The notes under the pieces were generated by a model. That model was not told where the DNA came from and did not search any database. It worked only from the letters and a program-made list of their open reading frames with translations. Made by a program: the position numbers and the translations under genes. Below, one piece after another: positions 6,749 to 14,137 of a stretch of DNA of 20,307 nt. Where the stretch lies: contig JAKPQT010000270.1 of the NCBI GenBank assembly GCA_029555885.1, forward strand, positions 1-20,307, read 5' to 3'. The DNA is from Chloroflexota bacterium (GTDB lineage Bacteria; Chloroflexota; Anaerolineae; CG2-30-64-16). How positions within the stretch are numbered: the stretch's first letter is position 1; every line of letters begins with the position of its first letter.

Positions 6749-7453
6749 CTAAGCCAGCCCGAGGAAAGCTGCGATCTGCGCGTAGCACATCGCCCAGTCC
6801 CCGGCGCAGTTCTTCAGCACGACCCGCGGCCAGCTTGATTGGCACAGCAGCCCATCCGCCAGCGCCTTGTAGTCACTCAGAAAGGCGAGCACCCCGCTGA
6901 ACCCGGCATACTGCCTGCTCCTGGCATACGGACAGCGTGTGATGAGCGTCACCACGTACTCCGTCCACAGCGCACCGCGCTGCACGCTGATGTCGCTGAA
7001 CTGGCGGATGACATGGGCCGCGTCCTGGTGGCTGAGGTACACCAGCACCGGCTGCAGGGGCCTTGTCAGGACTTCGATCCGTCCCATATACCCTTGCATC
7101 TGGTCGAGAGTCGCATCGAGCTGGAGCAGCACGCGGACACTGTTCTGGAAGGGATAGCTGTCGAGGACGGTGAGCGCATCGGCCTCCGTTGCAGCGCGCA
7201 CAAACGCCGCCCACTTCTCCAGGCTTTCTTCGATGAAGCTCGCAGGCGTGTAGCGCTGGAAAAACGCCTCGCCGGCAGTATCTCCGGCAGGAAAGAGGTC
7301 CCCGCCAACGTTGATGGGATGCCCGGGCTGAGCTTCCAGCAACAGGTTGACCGTCGCGCCCTCGGCGCGCAGCCGCGCAGTCAGCCAGGAGGCTGTGGTC
7401 GTCTTGCCCAGACCGGGCAGCCCCTCCACAAAGATCAGTTTCGTATCGCGCAT
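6749..7453 (-). CDS. P-loop NTPase, thymidylate-kinase-like
   Basis: A 234-residue protein beginning MRDTKLIFVEGLPGLGKTTT. The Walker A motif GLPGLGKTT, at about residues 11-19 directly after a beta strand, is the arrangement of nucleoside and nucleotide monophosphate kinases. A later strand LTVLDSYPFQNSV, with an Asp after hydrophobic residues, fits the Walker B / 'DS' position. I cannot name the substrate. The start is chosen at ATG 7453 because GGAGG lies 9-13 nt upstream; an in-frame GTG at 7495 would add 14 residues. It is upstream of, and 14 nt from, the DUF402 gene, implying a shared nucleotide-related role. Confidence 0.75.
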   Translation of the reverse strand: MRDTKLIFVEGLPGLGKTTTASWLTARLRAEGATVNLLLEAQPGHPINVGGDLFPAGDTAGEAFFQRYTPASFIEESLEKWAAFVRAATEADALTVLDSYPFQNSVRVLLQLDATLDQMQGYMGRIEVLTRPLQPVLVYLSHQDAAHVIRQFSDISVQRGALWTEYVVTLITRCPYARSRQYAGFSGVLAFLSDYKALADGLLCQSSWPRVVLKNCAGDWAMCYAQIAAFLGLA

Positions 7454-7572
7454 CGGGCTCCCATCCTCCGGCTGCATCTGTTTGGCTTGCAGCACTCAGG
7501 TTCGGCCAACGTCTGACTCTACGCCGCCGGCAGCAACCCGGTTGCGAACGCTATCGGCAAGCAAACGCACGC

Positions 7573-8022
7573 CTATCGGTCCGGTATTAACCTGTCCCGC
7601 AGCCACGCCAACACATCGCCCGGCGAGCCCATGCGCAACGGCAAATCGGCAATCTGCGGATTGTCGAGGAAATGGGTTTTGTCGTGCGTTGCGAAATACT
7701 CGGCTCCGCAGGCCAGAGCCTCCGCCAGTACATAGGCATCAGGCTTATAACTGACAACCGCTCCCGCCTGTAAGAGTTGGGCCTCTTCGGGTGGAGGCCC
7801 AATCTGGATATTGGCACGGTCGATCAAACCCGCCAGCAACGGGAGCAGATCAGGTGCTTTGCGCCGGAAGACAGTGTCGGCCTCGCCCAACACACGCGGC
7901 CCAACCCACACACTCACCAACCTTGTCTCCCCTAATTGCAACAGGGCGCGGCCCGCCCCCTGCTCCGACAGTACACCTGCAAACAATGCGCTGGTGTCGA
8001 GAAAAACGCGGGGTTCATTCAT
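7573..8022 (-). CDS. PIN-domain toxin (VapC-like ribonuclease)
   Basis: A 149-residue PIN-fold protein, expected to be a Mg-dependent ribonuclease toxin. The four acidic positions are visible: Asp9 in FLDTSAL, Glu47 in GEAD, Asp95 in KPDAYVLAEA and Asp114 in ATHDKTHF. Its ATG (8022) lies inside the end of the antitoxin gene, in the shared string ATGAATGA, so translation is coupled. The 76 bp between its stop and the kinase-like gene (7497-7572) hold nothing I can identify beyond a CTATCGG direct repeat. The pairing with an AbrB-type partner supports toxin-antitoxin function rather than rRNA processing. Confidence 0.88.
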   Translation of the reverse strand: MNEPRVFLDTSALFAGVLSEQGAGRALLQLGETRLVSVWVGPRVLGEADTVFRRKAPDLLPLLAGLIDRANIQIGPPPEEAQLLQAGAVVSYKPDAYVLAEALACGAEYFATHDKTHFLDNPQIADLPLRMGSPGDVLAWLRDRLIPDR

Positions 8023-8266
8023 ATCCGGCCCGCGCTTCACGCAGGGCTGCCAACATACTCTCCAATGTCTCACCCCGACCGGTCAGTTCGGCCGCGATTT
8101 TGTCTGCCAGGGCATCCACCTGGGAAGGCCGCGCGGTCAGAACGAACGCACCATCGAGATCGATCAAGGTTAGCTCTTGTCCTGGTTCAATCCCATAGGC
8201 ACGCCGGATGGCCTGGGGCAGGGTAATGACCCCTCGCTGAGCAACTTGCAGCTTATAGTTCTTCAT
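8015..8266 (-). CDS. AbrB/SpoVT/MazE-type antitoxin
   Basis: An 83-residue protein. Residues 4-46 match a swapped-hairpin AbrB DNA-binding domain: KLQVAQRGVITLPQAIRRAY, then GIEPGQELTLIDLDGAFVL. The C-terminal helix (about 49-83) would wrap the PIN toxin. The ATG at 8266 is preaced by AAGGA with a short spacer; another in-frame ATG at 8278 would add MKEA. Its stop TGA (8017-8015) overlaps the toxin start by 8 nt. As usual for these pairs, it likely represses its own promoter, where palindromes lie at 8287-8304. Confidence 0.85.
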   Translation of the reverse strand: MKNYKLQVAQRGVITLPQAIRRAYGIEPGQELTLIDLDGAFVLTARPSQVDALADKIAAELTGRGETLESMLAALREARAGYE

Positions 8267-8286
8267 GGCTTCCTTCATCTGACAAA

Positions 8287-8304
8287 CAGAATTCTGATGA
8301 TCAG
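8287..8304. promoter_or_regulatory. Candidate antitoxin operator (adjacent palindromes)
   Basis: CAGAATTCTG (8287-8296) is a perfect 10-bp palindrome. It shares bases with CTGAT-G-ATCAG (8294-8304), which reaches into the -10 hexamer of the antitoxin promoter. Binding of an AbrB-like dimer here would block transcription. The role is inferred from position and symmetry. Confidence 0.4.
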
Positions 8305-8331
8305 TATAACAGAAACAATAGCAAGGATCAA
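8303..8331 (-). promoter_or_regulatory. Sigma-70-type promoter of the toxin-antitoxin operon
   Basis: On the minus strand, TTGATC (8331-8326) is followed after exactly 17 nt by TATACT (8308-8303). Transcription would start near 8296, about 30 nt upstream of the antitoxin ATG. Confidence 0.65.
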
Positions 8332-8398
8332 CCCTCGGCGGACGGATGCAACGAAAAACGACAGTGCGGAATCGCCTGAAATCGTAGCCCAGCCCACA

Positions 8399-8414
8399 TA
8401 GAAAATGCGTTCTA
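8399..8414. promoter_or_regulatory. Imperfect inverted repeat upstream of the ABC operon
   Basis: TAGAAAATGCGTTCTA has 5-bp perfect arms. It sits 70-85 bp before the ABC ATPase start, and a TACAAT hexamer (8421-8426) lies just downstream. The GAA-N6-TTC form loosely recalls Gram-positive LexA boxes (GAAC-N4-GTTC) but misses one key base. I give it only as a possible operator. Confidence 0.2.
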
Positions 8415-8483
8415 ATACTGTACAATGTCCGCGCCAGTTTCCCACCATATTCTATAGTCCACAACGACGTGAGGGAGGTCGCT

Positions 8484-9572
8484 TTGTCCCTTTCTAACGC
8501 CGCGAACGTCGCTGACACCATCGTCGTTGACGCGCTGAGCAAGACCTACCGCGTCCCCGAACGGGAGGCCGGATTCAACGCGGCGGTACGCAGTTTCCTC
8601 CGCCGCAAGTTCAAGGATGTCGAGGCGGTCAAGGAAGTCAGCTTCCGCATCCGCGGCGGCGAGATTGTGGGCTTCCTCGGGCCGAATGGCGCGGGCAAGA
8701 CCACCACGCTCAAGATGCTCTCGGGCCTGCTCCATCCCACGCACGGCGGTGCGCAGGTGCTCGGCTACACGCCGTGGGATCGCAAGCCCGACTTCCTGCG
8801 CAGCATCACGCTTGTCATGGGCCAGCGCAACCGCCTCTCATGGGACATCCCCGCGGCGGATTCGTTCCTGCTCAACCAGGCCATCTACCGGCTCAGCGAC
8901 GCCGACTTCAAGCGCACGCTGGCCGAGCTGGATGAGCTCCTGGAACTGGCGCCTATCATGAAGAAGCCGGTCCGCAACCTGTCGCTCGGCGAGCGTATGA
9001 AGTGCGAGCTCGCCGCGGGGCTGCTCCACCGACCGCAGGTGTTGTTCCTCGACGAGCCGACCATCGGCCTCGACATCACGGCCCAGGCGCGCATCCGGTC
9101 GTTCCTGCGCGAGTACAACCGGCGCACCGGCGCGACCATCCTGCTCACCAGCCACTACATGGCCGATGTCACCGCGCTGTGCGAGCGCATCATCATGATT
9201 CACCACGGCCAGCTCAAGTACGATGGCGGCATCACCGATCTGTCGCGGCGCATCGCACCGGTCAAGCTCGTGACGGTCGCGCTGCGCAATGGCGCAACCG
9301 CAGACCTGAGTCGCTACGGCGAGCTGGCGCCCCTCGAAGGTGACAGTGAAAACGGCAATGGCAACGGCAGCCGGCGCATCCAGGTGGCTGCGGATGACGT
9401 GGCCGCGACGACCGCGCGGCTGCTGTCCGACCTGCCCGTGCAGGACCTCTCTATCGAAGATGTACCCATCGAGTCGGTCATCGAGCGCGCGTTCCAGGAA
9501 GGTGACGAGTCGCCCCAGCCGCAGCCCACAAGCACTCCGGCTGCGCGTGAGCTGGAAGGAGCCCTGCCGTGA
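8484..9572 (+). CDS. ABC-2 type exporter, ATP-binding subunit (COG4586-like)
   Basis: The cytoplasmic ATPase of a drug- or polymer-exporting ABC-2 transporter, about 362 residues. Counting from the TTG start: Walker A GPNGAGKT (66-73), Q-loop Gln114 in VMGQRN, signature LSLGERMKCE (166-175), Walker B VLFLDEPTIGLD (186-197) and H-loop His224 in TSHY. An N-terminal extension (FNAAVRSFLRRKFKDVEAVKEV) is typical of this subfamily. A C-terminal accessory domain (from about 250) ends in a low-complexity Gln/Pro/Thr tail. The TTG at 8484 has AGGGAGG 6 nt upstream; a GTG at 8469 is in frame but lacks a ribosome-binding site. The stop overlaps the next gene's GTG, so the three genes form a coupled operon. 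Confidence 0.9.
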   Translation: MSLSNAANVADTIVVDALSKTYRVPEREAGFNAAVRSFLRRKFKDVEAVKEVSFRIRGGEIVGFLGPNGAGKTTTLKMLSGLLHPTHGGAQVLGYTPWDRKPDFLRSITLVMGQRNRLSWDIPAADSFLLNQAIYRLSDADFKRTLAELDELLELAPIMKKPVRNLSLGERMKCELAAGLLHRPQVLFLDEPTIGLDITAQARIRSFLREYNRRTGATILLTSHYMADVTALCERIIMIHHGQLKYDGGITDLSRRIAPVKLVTVALRNGATADLSRYGELAPLEGDSENGNGNGSRRIQVAADDVAATTARLLSDLPVQDLSIEDVPIESVIERAFQEGDESPQPQPTSTPAARELEGALP

Positions 9573-10390
9573 CCGCGCTCACCATCGGCGCCATGGCGCG
9601 TATCTACCGTCGTTTCTGGCAGGTGAATTGGGCCGAGCAGTGGCAGTACCGCGCCAATCTGCTCATGTACCTGCTCTACTGGATCGTATCGCCCGTCGTG
9701 TACCTGTCCATCTGGAGCTCGGTTGCGCGTGCCCAGGGGGACGTGCAGGGCCTCACGGCCAACGACTTCGTGACCTATTACCTGGCGCTGCTCGTCGTGG
9801 ACGTGCTGACGAGCGACATCACCATTCACATCCTGGCCTACAAGATCCAGGATGGCACGCTGTCCGGCGACCTGATCCGACCCATCCATCCGATTCTCAC
9901 GGGCACGATGGTCAACAACCTGGCATTCAAGGCGCTCACGCTGGTCGTGCTCGTGCCGGTCTGGCTGCTCCTGGTGCTGCTCATCCGGCCCGACTTCAGC
10001 GCGGTGACCTGGCAATCGGTGCTGCTCACGCTGCCCGCGGTCGCGCTCGGCTACGGCATCAGTTTCTTTCTCGGCGCGACGCTGACCTGCGTGGCGTTCT
10101 GGACGACGCGCGTCTATGCCGTAAACGAGATGTTCTACTCGCTGGGCGTGCTCTTCTCCGGCCAGTTCGTGCCGCTGGAGCTGATGCCGCGCGCGATCCA
10201 GCAGGCCGCGCAGTTCCTGCCGTTCCAGCTCACGCGCTATTTCCCGGTGCAACTGGTGCTCAACCGGCTGCCGCCAGACGCCATCTGGCGCAACTACGCG
10301 CTGGCCGTGATCTGGCTGGTCATCTGCGCGGGGCTGTTCCTGCTGGTCTGGCGCGCGGGCGTCAAGCGTTTCTCGGCAGTGGGGGCTTGA
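9569..10390 (+). CDS. ABC-2 type exporter permease, subunit 1 (COG4587-like)
   Basis: An integral membrane protein of 273 residues, with six hydrophobic segments at about 30-52, 66-84, 117-139, 148-172, 185-205 and 242-262. The cytoplasmic motif IQDGTLSGDLIRPIHP (93-108), between segments 2 and 3, is the amphipathic coupling region of the family. It begins with GTG at 9569 inside the stop codon of the ATPase gene (GTGA overlap). It would pair with the second permease to form a heterodimeric channel. The substrate cannot be read from sequence. Confidence 0.88.
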   Translation: MTALTIGAMARIYRRFWQVNWAEQWQYRANLLMYLLYWIVSPVVYLSIWSSVARAQGDVQGLTANDFVTYYLALLVVDVLTSDITIHILAYKIQDGTLSGDLIRPIHPILTGTMVNNLAFKALTLVVLVPVWLLLVLLIRPDFSAVTWQSVLLTLPAVALGYGISFFLGATLTCVAFWTTRVYAVNEMFYSLGVLFSGQFVPLELMPRAIQQAAQFLPFQLTRYFPVQLVLNRLPPDAIWRNYALAVIWLVICAGLFLLVWRAGVKRFSAVGA

Positions 10391-10391
10391 A

Positions 10392-11180
10392 ATGTTCTAC
10401 TACGCCAAACTATTCACCACCCTGCTCAAGATCAACGTCCAGCAGGAGCTGGCGTACCGTACGGATGCGCTCGTCAACCTGCTCGTCATGCTGATGTGGA
10501 CCGGCTGGGAGTTGCTCAGCCTGGGCATCATCTTCAGCAACGCGCAGACGCTCGGCGGCTGGACCCTGGGCCACCTGATTGCGCTGTTGGGCGTGTTCCG
10601 GCTCATCTCGACGCTGATGTTCGCCATCGTCTGGCCCAACACGGAGAAGTTCAACCAGGGGATGCGCGACGGCTCACTCGACTACACGCTGCTGCAGCCT
10701 GCGCCGTCGCTGTTCCTGGTCACGTTCACGCGCATCGTCATCTGGCGCCTGGCAGACCTGCTGCTGGCGATTGGGCTGGTCATCGTGGGATTGCGGATGA
10801 GCGGCGACAGCGTGACGCTCCCCAGCCTTGTAAGCTTTGCGCTGCTGCTGACCGGCGGCATGGCGATCTTCTATAGCCTGTGGATCGTGATGATGGCCTT
10901 CACGTTCTGGTTCATCAAGTTCGACAACAACGTGACCATCCTGCACGCGCTGCTCGAAGCGGGCCGCTACCCGGCAACGGTGTACCCGCCGTGGCTGCGG
11001 CTGATTGTGACGTTCGTTGTGCCCGTCGCCGTGACCACGACCGTGCCGGTGCAGGCGCTGCGCGGGGAGCTGATCGCCTGGCAGGTTGCCGGCTTCCTTG
11101 CCGTGGCGGTGGTCATCCTGGCGCTGGCCTTGCAGATGTGGCGCGCGGGCGTCAGGCGGTACAGCGGGGCGAGCAGTTAG
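10392..11180 (+). CDS. ABC-2 type exporter permease, subunit 2 (COG3694-like)
   Basis: A 262-residue membrane protein with hydrophobic segments at about 24-48, 58-80, 115-135, 142-172, 203-222 and 228-249. The conserved loop RDGSLDYTLLQPAPSLF (92-108) parallels the IQDGTLSGDLIRP motif of subunit 1. Both permeases end alike (VWRAGVKRFS and MWRAGVRRYS), which suggests an ancient duplication. The ATG at 10392 begins one base after the previous stop. It is the last gene of the exporter operon and is followed by a large hairpin. Confidence 0.88.
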   Translation: MFYYAKLFTTLLKINVQQELAYRTDALVNLLVMLMWTGWELLSLGIIFSNAQTLGGWTLGHLIALLGVFRLISTLMFAIVWPNTEKFNQGMRDGSLDYTLLQPAPSLFLVTFTRIVIWRLADLLLAIGLVIVGLRMSGDSVTLPSLVSFALLLTGGMAIFYSLWIVMMAFTFWFIKFDNNVTILHALLEAGRYPATVYPPWLRLIVTFVVPVAVTTTVPVQALRGELIAWQVAGFLAVAVVILALALQMWRAGVRRYSGASS

Positions 11181-11183
11181 ACG

Positions 11184-11255
11184 CCTCACCCCCTCAAACT
11201 CCCCCTTTCCTGAGCAGCATCACTCAGCTCAGGAGAGGGGGTCGGGGGGGTGAGG
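11184..11255. terminator. Two-tier hairpin after the ABC operon
   Basis: CCTCACCCCC (11184-11193) pairs with GGGGGTGAGG (11246-11255). Inside, CCCCCTTTCCTGAGC (11201-11215) pairs with GCTCAGGAGAGGGGG (11227-11241) with one G-U pair. It starts 4 bp after the permease stop and ends just before the next gene's ribosome-binding site. There is no U tract. This C-rich/G-rich palindrome type is common between genes in Chloroflexota. Confidence 0.55.
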
Positions 11256-11271
11256 TCAACGGAGGTTCAAC

Positions 11272-11646
11272 ATGGCTCCCGAACCGAAGTTCACCACCAT
11301 AGACGAATACATCGCGCGGCAGCCCGCAGACGTGCAGCCGATCCTGCAGGAAATCCGGGCGGTCATCCGACAGGCTGCGCCGGAGGCCACCGAGAAAATC
11401 AGCTACCAGATGCCGACCTTCTACTTGAACGGCAACCTGGTGCACTTCGCCGCGTATCAACATCACATCGGTTTTTATCCCACGCCGTCCGGCACAGAGC
11501 AGTTCGAGCAGGAGTTGTCCGGCTATAAGCGCGCCAAGGGGTCGGTGCAGTTTCCGCTGGACCGCCCCATGCCGTACGACTTGGTTCGCCGGATGGTCGA
11601 GTTCCGGGCTGCGGAGAATGGACGCAAACCTGCCCCGCGCAAATAA
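11272..11646 (+). CDS. DUF1801 / YdhG-like small protein
   Basis: A 124-residue cytoplasmic protein of the DUF1801 (YdhG/YjbR-type fold) family. Family features are FTTIDEYIARQPADVQPILQ near the N-terminus, then APEATEKISYQMPTF (37-51), the glycine turn LNGNLVHFAAY, HIGFYP (65-70) and the C-terminal GSVQFPLDRPMP. Some members are called frataxin-like iron chaperones, but no biochemical role is secure. The ATG at 11272 has GGAGG at 11262-11266. It stands alone between hairpins. Confidence 0.88.
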   Translation: MAPEPKFTTIDEYIARQPADVQPILQEIRAVIRQAAPEATEKISYQMPTFYLNGNLVHFAAYQHHIGFYPTPSGTEQFEQELSGYKRAKGSVQFPLDRPMPYDLVRRMVEFRAAENGRKPAPRK

Positions 11647-11717
11647 CCAAACCCACTGGCGTGTGCGCACCGGCAATGCCGCTGGTCACTGCTTTGCCCT
11701 GTGCGGGTAAAGCAATT

Positions 11718-11816
11718 ATGATCATCACGCACGATGAAGAGGTCGCCGGCCTTACCCATCGCATCCTCGCGATCTGGGATGGGCTGGTGGCCGAAGAACG
11801 GGTCATGGAAGGATAA
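11718..11816 (+). pseudogene. C-terminal remnant of an ABC transporter ATPase
   Basis: The frame encodes MIITHDEEVAGLTHRILAIWDG and ends at TAA 11814-11816. This matches the H-loop and last strand region of LolD/MacB-type ABC ATPases (usually 'ITHD..VA..A.R...I.DG'). The frame stays open upstream to about 11649, but nothing there resembles Walker A, the signature or Walker B. Only the last 33 or so codons of a lost gene remain. It is not part of the intact exporter, whose ATPase has a different C-terminus. Confidence 0.6.
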
Positions 11817-11828
11817 GCCGGCACGAAA

Positions 11829-12623
11829 ATGAAGACATACACCTTCTACGTGGGCACGGCCCCGGCAGGCGATGTGATCTCGCGCACGATGGAACTACCT
11901 GCCGAGTGGACGCTGGAGGACCTGAGCGACGCAATCCAGGAGGCATTTGGCCTCGACGGGCAGGAGGGCTTCTCGTTCTATATGAGCGGTGAGGCGTGGG
12001 ACGAATCTACGGAGTACACGCACCTCGACGAGCTGTGGGACGATGACGAGCTATGGGAGGAAGATGAGCCGGACGCGGAAGACCTGGTCACCCTGGATGA
12101 CCTCCCGGCGGAGGACGATCCGGCCATAGGCCCCGCCACGGACGCCCTCGTGCTGCCCGATGAGGCTGAGGCGGCGCCCGAAGCTCCTGCCGGCACGCCG
12201 TCGGCGCAGGACATCCGCAGCATGTTCGCGGAGCTCAAGACCAACCCGGAGCTGCGCGCACAGCTCACCGCGCAACTGGCCGACCAGCTCAAGCTGCCCG
12301 CGTTCATGCTGGATGCCGTATTGAGCAATGCGGACTCGCTGCTGGCGCTCCTGCCGGATGAGCAGCTCACCCAAATGATGGCCGGGCTCGACCAGGATGG
12401 CGATGCTGAAGGGCCGATCGGGGATACACGCGAGACGCGCCTCGCAGACCTGGGGCTGGAGCCGGGCGGGTCATTCCTCTATATGTACGACTATGATGAG
12501 GAACGCTACTTCGAGGTGCATCTGGAGAGCGTGCAGGAGCCAGAGGAGCCGGAAGAGGTCTTCCCTCGGGTGCTGGAATCCAGCGGGGAACTCCCGCCGC
12601 TGGAAGACGAGGAGAAAGAATAG
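11829..12623 (+). CDS. pRiA4b ORF-3-like protein with a long acidic insertion
   Basis: A 264-residue protein. Residues 1-60 (KTYTFYVGTAPAG, then LPAEWTLEDLSDAIQEAFGL) match the first half of the plasmid pRiA4b ORF-3-like domain, a ubiquitin-like fold of unknown function. The second half of that domain appears only at 205-235 (LADLGLEPGGSFLYMYDYDE). Between them are a very acidic stretch (about 56-120) and a helical segment (125-188). The C-terminus is again acidic. No catalytic residues are visible. The predicted protein is strongly negative overall. Its TAG stop lies inside the left arm of the inverted repeat at 12620. It lies just after the ABC-ATPase remnant. Confidence 0.7.
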   Translation: MKTYTFYVGTAPAGDVISRTMELPAEWTLEDLSDAIQEAFGLDGQEGFSFYMSGEAWDESTEYTHLDELWDDDELWEEDEPDAEDLVTLDDLPAEDDPAIGPATDALVLPDEAEAAPEAPAGTPSAQDIRSMFAELKTNPELRAQLTAQLADQLKLPAFMLDAVLSNADSLLALLPDEQLTQMMAGLDQDGDAEGPIGDTRETRLADLGLEPGGSFLYMYDYDEERYFEVHLESVQEPEEPEEVFPRVLESSGELPPLEDEEKE

Positions 12624-12730
12624 AACGCTGATGACGCTGATAATCATGATGAATGCTGATACATCCTATTATTATGTAAAAGGGGTCTAGTCAGCGCAAA
12701 TCATGACGATCAGCGTCATCAGCGTTCTAT
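12620..12730. repeat. 111-bp long inverted repeat (MITE- or RUP-like) between convergent genes
   Basis: The outer 22 bp are perfect inverted repeats (12620-12641 and 12709-12730), ATAGAACGCTGATGACGCTG at the tip. Complementarity continues imperfectly inward (TCATGAT, GCTGA) to give arms of about 40 bp around an AT-rich centre with its own TACAT/ATGTA stem. The left arm supplies the TAG stop of the upstream gene, and the right arm ends 3 bp before the stop of the convergent gene. It encodes nothing, and would act as a hairpin at the 3' end of both transcripts. Confidence 0.75.
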
Positions 12731-12733
12731 CGT

Positions 12734-14137
12734 TTAGTAGTACGTCTGCAGGAAGGTCTGGCCCAGCGCGACGCAACCCTGGCGGTTGGCGCACTGCTCG
12801 GGGCGTTCCACGACGTACAGGTCCCAGTTGTGTGAGCCGGCGTTGGGCGCCTGCGCGGCCACCCGGTAACGGCCCACACCCTCCAGGATGAACTGGTAGC
12901 GGCCCGGCCTGTCGCCCACCTTCCCCTCCACCCGGAAGTTCTTGTCGTTGACCTGCACCGTGATGTACTTGCCGATATGGTTCTCGATGACCAGGTAGGC
13001 CACATTCGCACGGGCAGCCGGTTGCTGTGCCGCGGGTGGCTGCGCCGCCGGCGCCTGCGCCGCCGGAGCCTGGGCAACCGGAATGTCGGGCAGGTCCACG
13101 AACAGCACGAGGTACTGCGCCGAAATCCACGCCTGGTCGATGCCCTGTGCCGCAATCTTGACCCACTGGCTGTCGCTGCTGCGGCCCGTAATCAACACAA
13201 CGTCGCCCTGTGCAAGCCGACCGATGACGGGGTAGTTCGTGCCCGGCCCGCTGCGCACATTGAGCGTATCCGTGGCCACGACCGCATTGCCGCCAGTCTC
13301 GCTGGGGGTGGCCGGCTGCGCAGGTTGCGCCGGTGGGCTGGGCTGCGTACCGCGGCGGGTGAACGCGCCGCGAGGGGTATCCTGGTTGGCGGCTGATCCG
13401 CCGCCGGTCCAGATGAACAGGTTGTCGAACGCGACGATGGTGCCGCCTTCGCCGTTGGTGCCGCCCACGAGCGCGAGCTGCCCCGCATCCGGAATGGCAT
13501 CATCCTCCACCCGCGCCAATTCCTCCCCGTTCGCCAGCAGCACGAACTCGTTGCCCTCAACCAGCAGGCCCAGCAGGTTCACGCTCTGCTCGCCCGCCTC
13601 AATCTCGTCCACGCGCGTCCAGGGAATCAGCATCTCGGACTCGTCATCCAGGAAGCGACCCAGCGCATAGTAGCCGTCGCTGCTGAACACATAGAAGTAG
13701 AAGTTGTCGGCGTCCTGCATACGGAAGATGACGCCGAGCAGGTTGTCGATTGGTCCGGCCGCATGGCCTGTGACCACTTCCAGGTAGAAGTCGCCATAGG
13801 TTCCGTTGTTGTAGGTCGACCAGATAATCTGCTGCGGGTCTTCGACGGAGATAGCTAGCACGCCCTCGGTGATGAAACGGGGGCCCGCCTGGCCCGCATC
13901 CACCTTCCAGTTGCCGGGGCTGCGGCCAAACGTCTCACTGATCGCCGGGTCGCCCACCCGCCAATCAGCCACATCCGCGCTGGACGGCAAGGACAGCAGT
14001 TGTTTCGTGCCCATCCCGCCATCCAGCAGGCCGGGCCCCAGCCCCTGCGCACGGGCCGGCGCCGGCATAACCAGCGTCGCCAATACCAACACGCCTAAAG
14101 ATGCCCACGCACCGATCCGCTGCCATGCTCGCAACAT
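12734..14137 (-). CDS. Secreted protein with jelly-roll-like domain and bacterial SH3 (SH3b) domain
   Basis: A 467-residue exported protein. A signal peptide (1-30) ends PAPARA-Q. Residues about 65-243 look like a concanavalin-type beta-sandwich (DUF1080/LamG-like: DFYLEVVTG, NFYFYVFSSDGYYALGRF, IVAFDNLFIW). A Pro/Gln linker follows, then an SH3b domain at about 284-345 with the hallmark TLNVRSGPGTNYPVIGRL. Next is an Ala/Pro/Gln linker (355-377) and a small C-terminal beta domain (378-467) with two Cys. SH3b domains commonly bind cell-wall or surface ligands. The ATG at 14137 follows AAAGGGG; an in-frame GTG at 14158 is less likely. It is divergent from the large hydrolase. Confidence 0.8.
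   Translation of the reverse strand: MLRAWQRIGAWASLGVLVLATLVMPAPARAQGLGPGLLDGGMGTKQLLSLPSSADVADWRVGDPAISETFGRSPGNWKVDAGQAGPRFITEGVLAISVEDPQQIIWSTYNNGTYGDFYLEVVTGHAAGPIDNLLGVIFRMQDADNFYFYVFSSDGYYALGRFLDDESEMLIPWTRVDEIEAGEQSVNLLGLLVEGNEFVLLANGEELARVEDDAIPDAGQLALVGGTNGEGGTIVAFDNLFIWTGGGSAANQDTPRGAFTRRGTQPSPPAQPAQPATPSETGGNAVVATDTLNVRSGPGTNYPVIGRLAQGDVVLITGRSSDSQWVKIAAQGIDQAWISAQYLVLFVDLPDIPVAQAPAAQAPAAQPPAAQQPAARANVAYLVIENHIGKYITVQVNDKNFRVEGKVGDRPGRYQFILEGVGRYRVAAQAPNAGSHNWDLYVVERPEQCANRQGCVALGQTFLQTYY

Noticed and set aside
8399..8414. LexA/SOS box upstream of the ABC operon
   Set aside because: TAGAAAATGCGTTCTA misses one of the conserved bases of the GAAC-N4-GTTC box, and no SOS gene is adjacent. 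Kept only as a weak inverted repeat.
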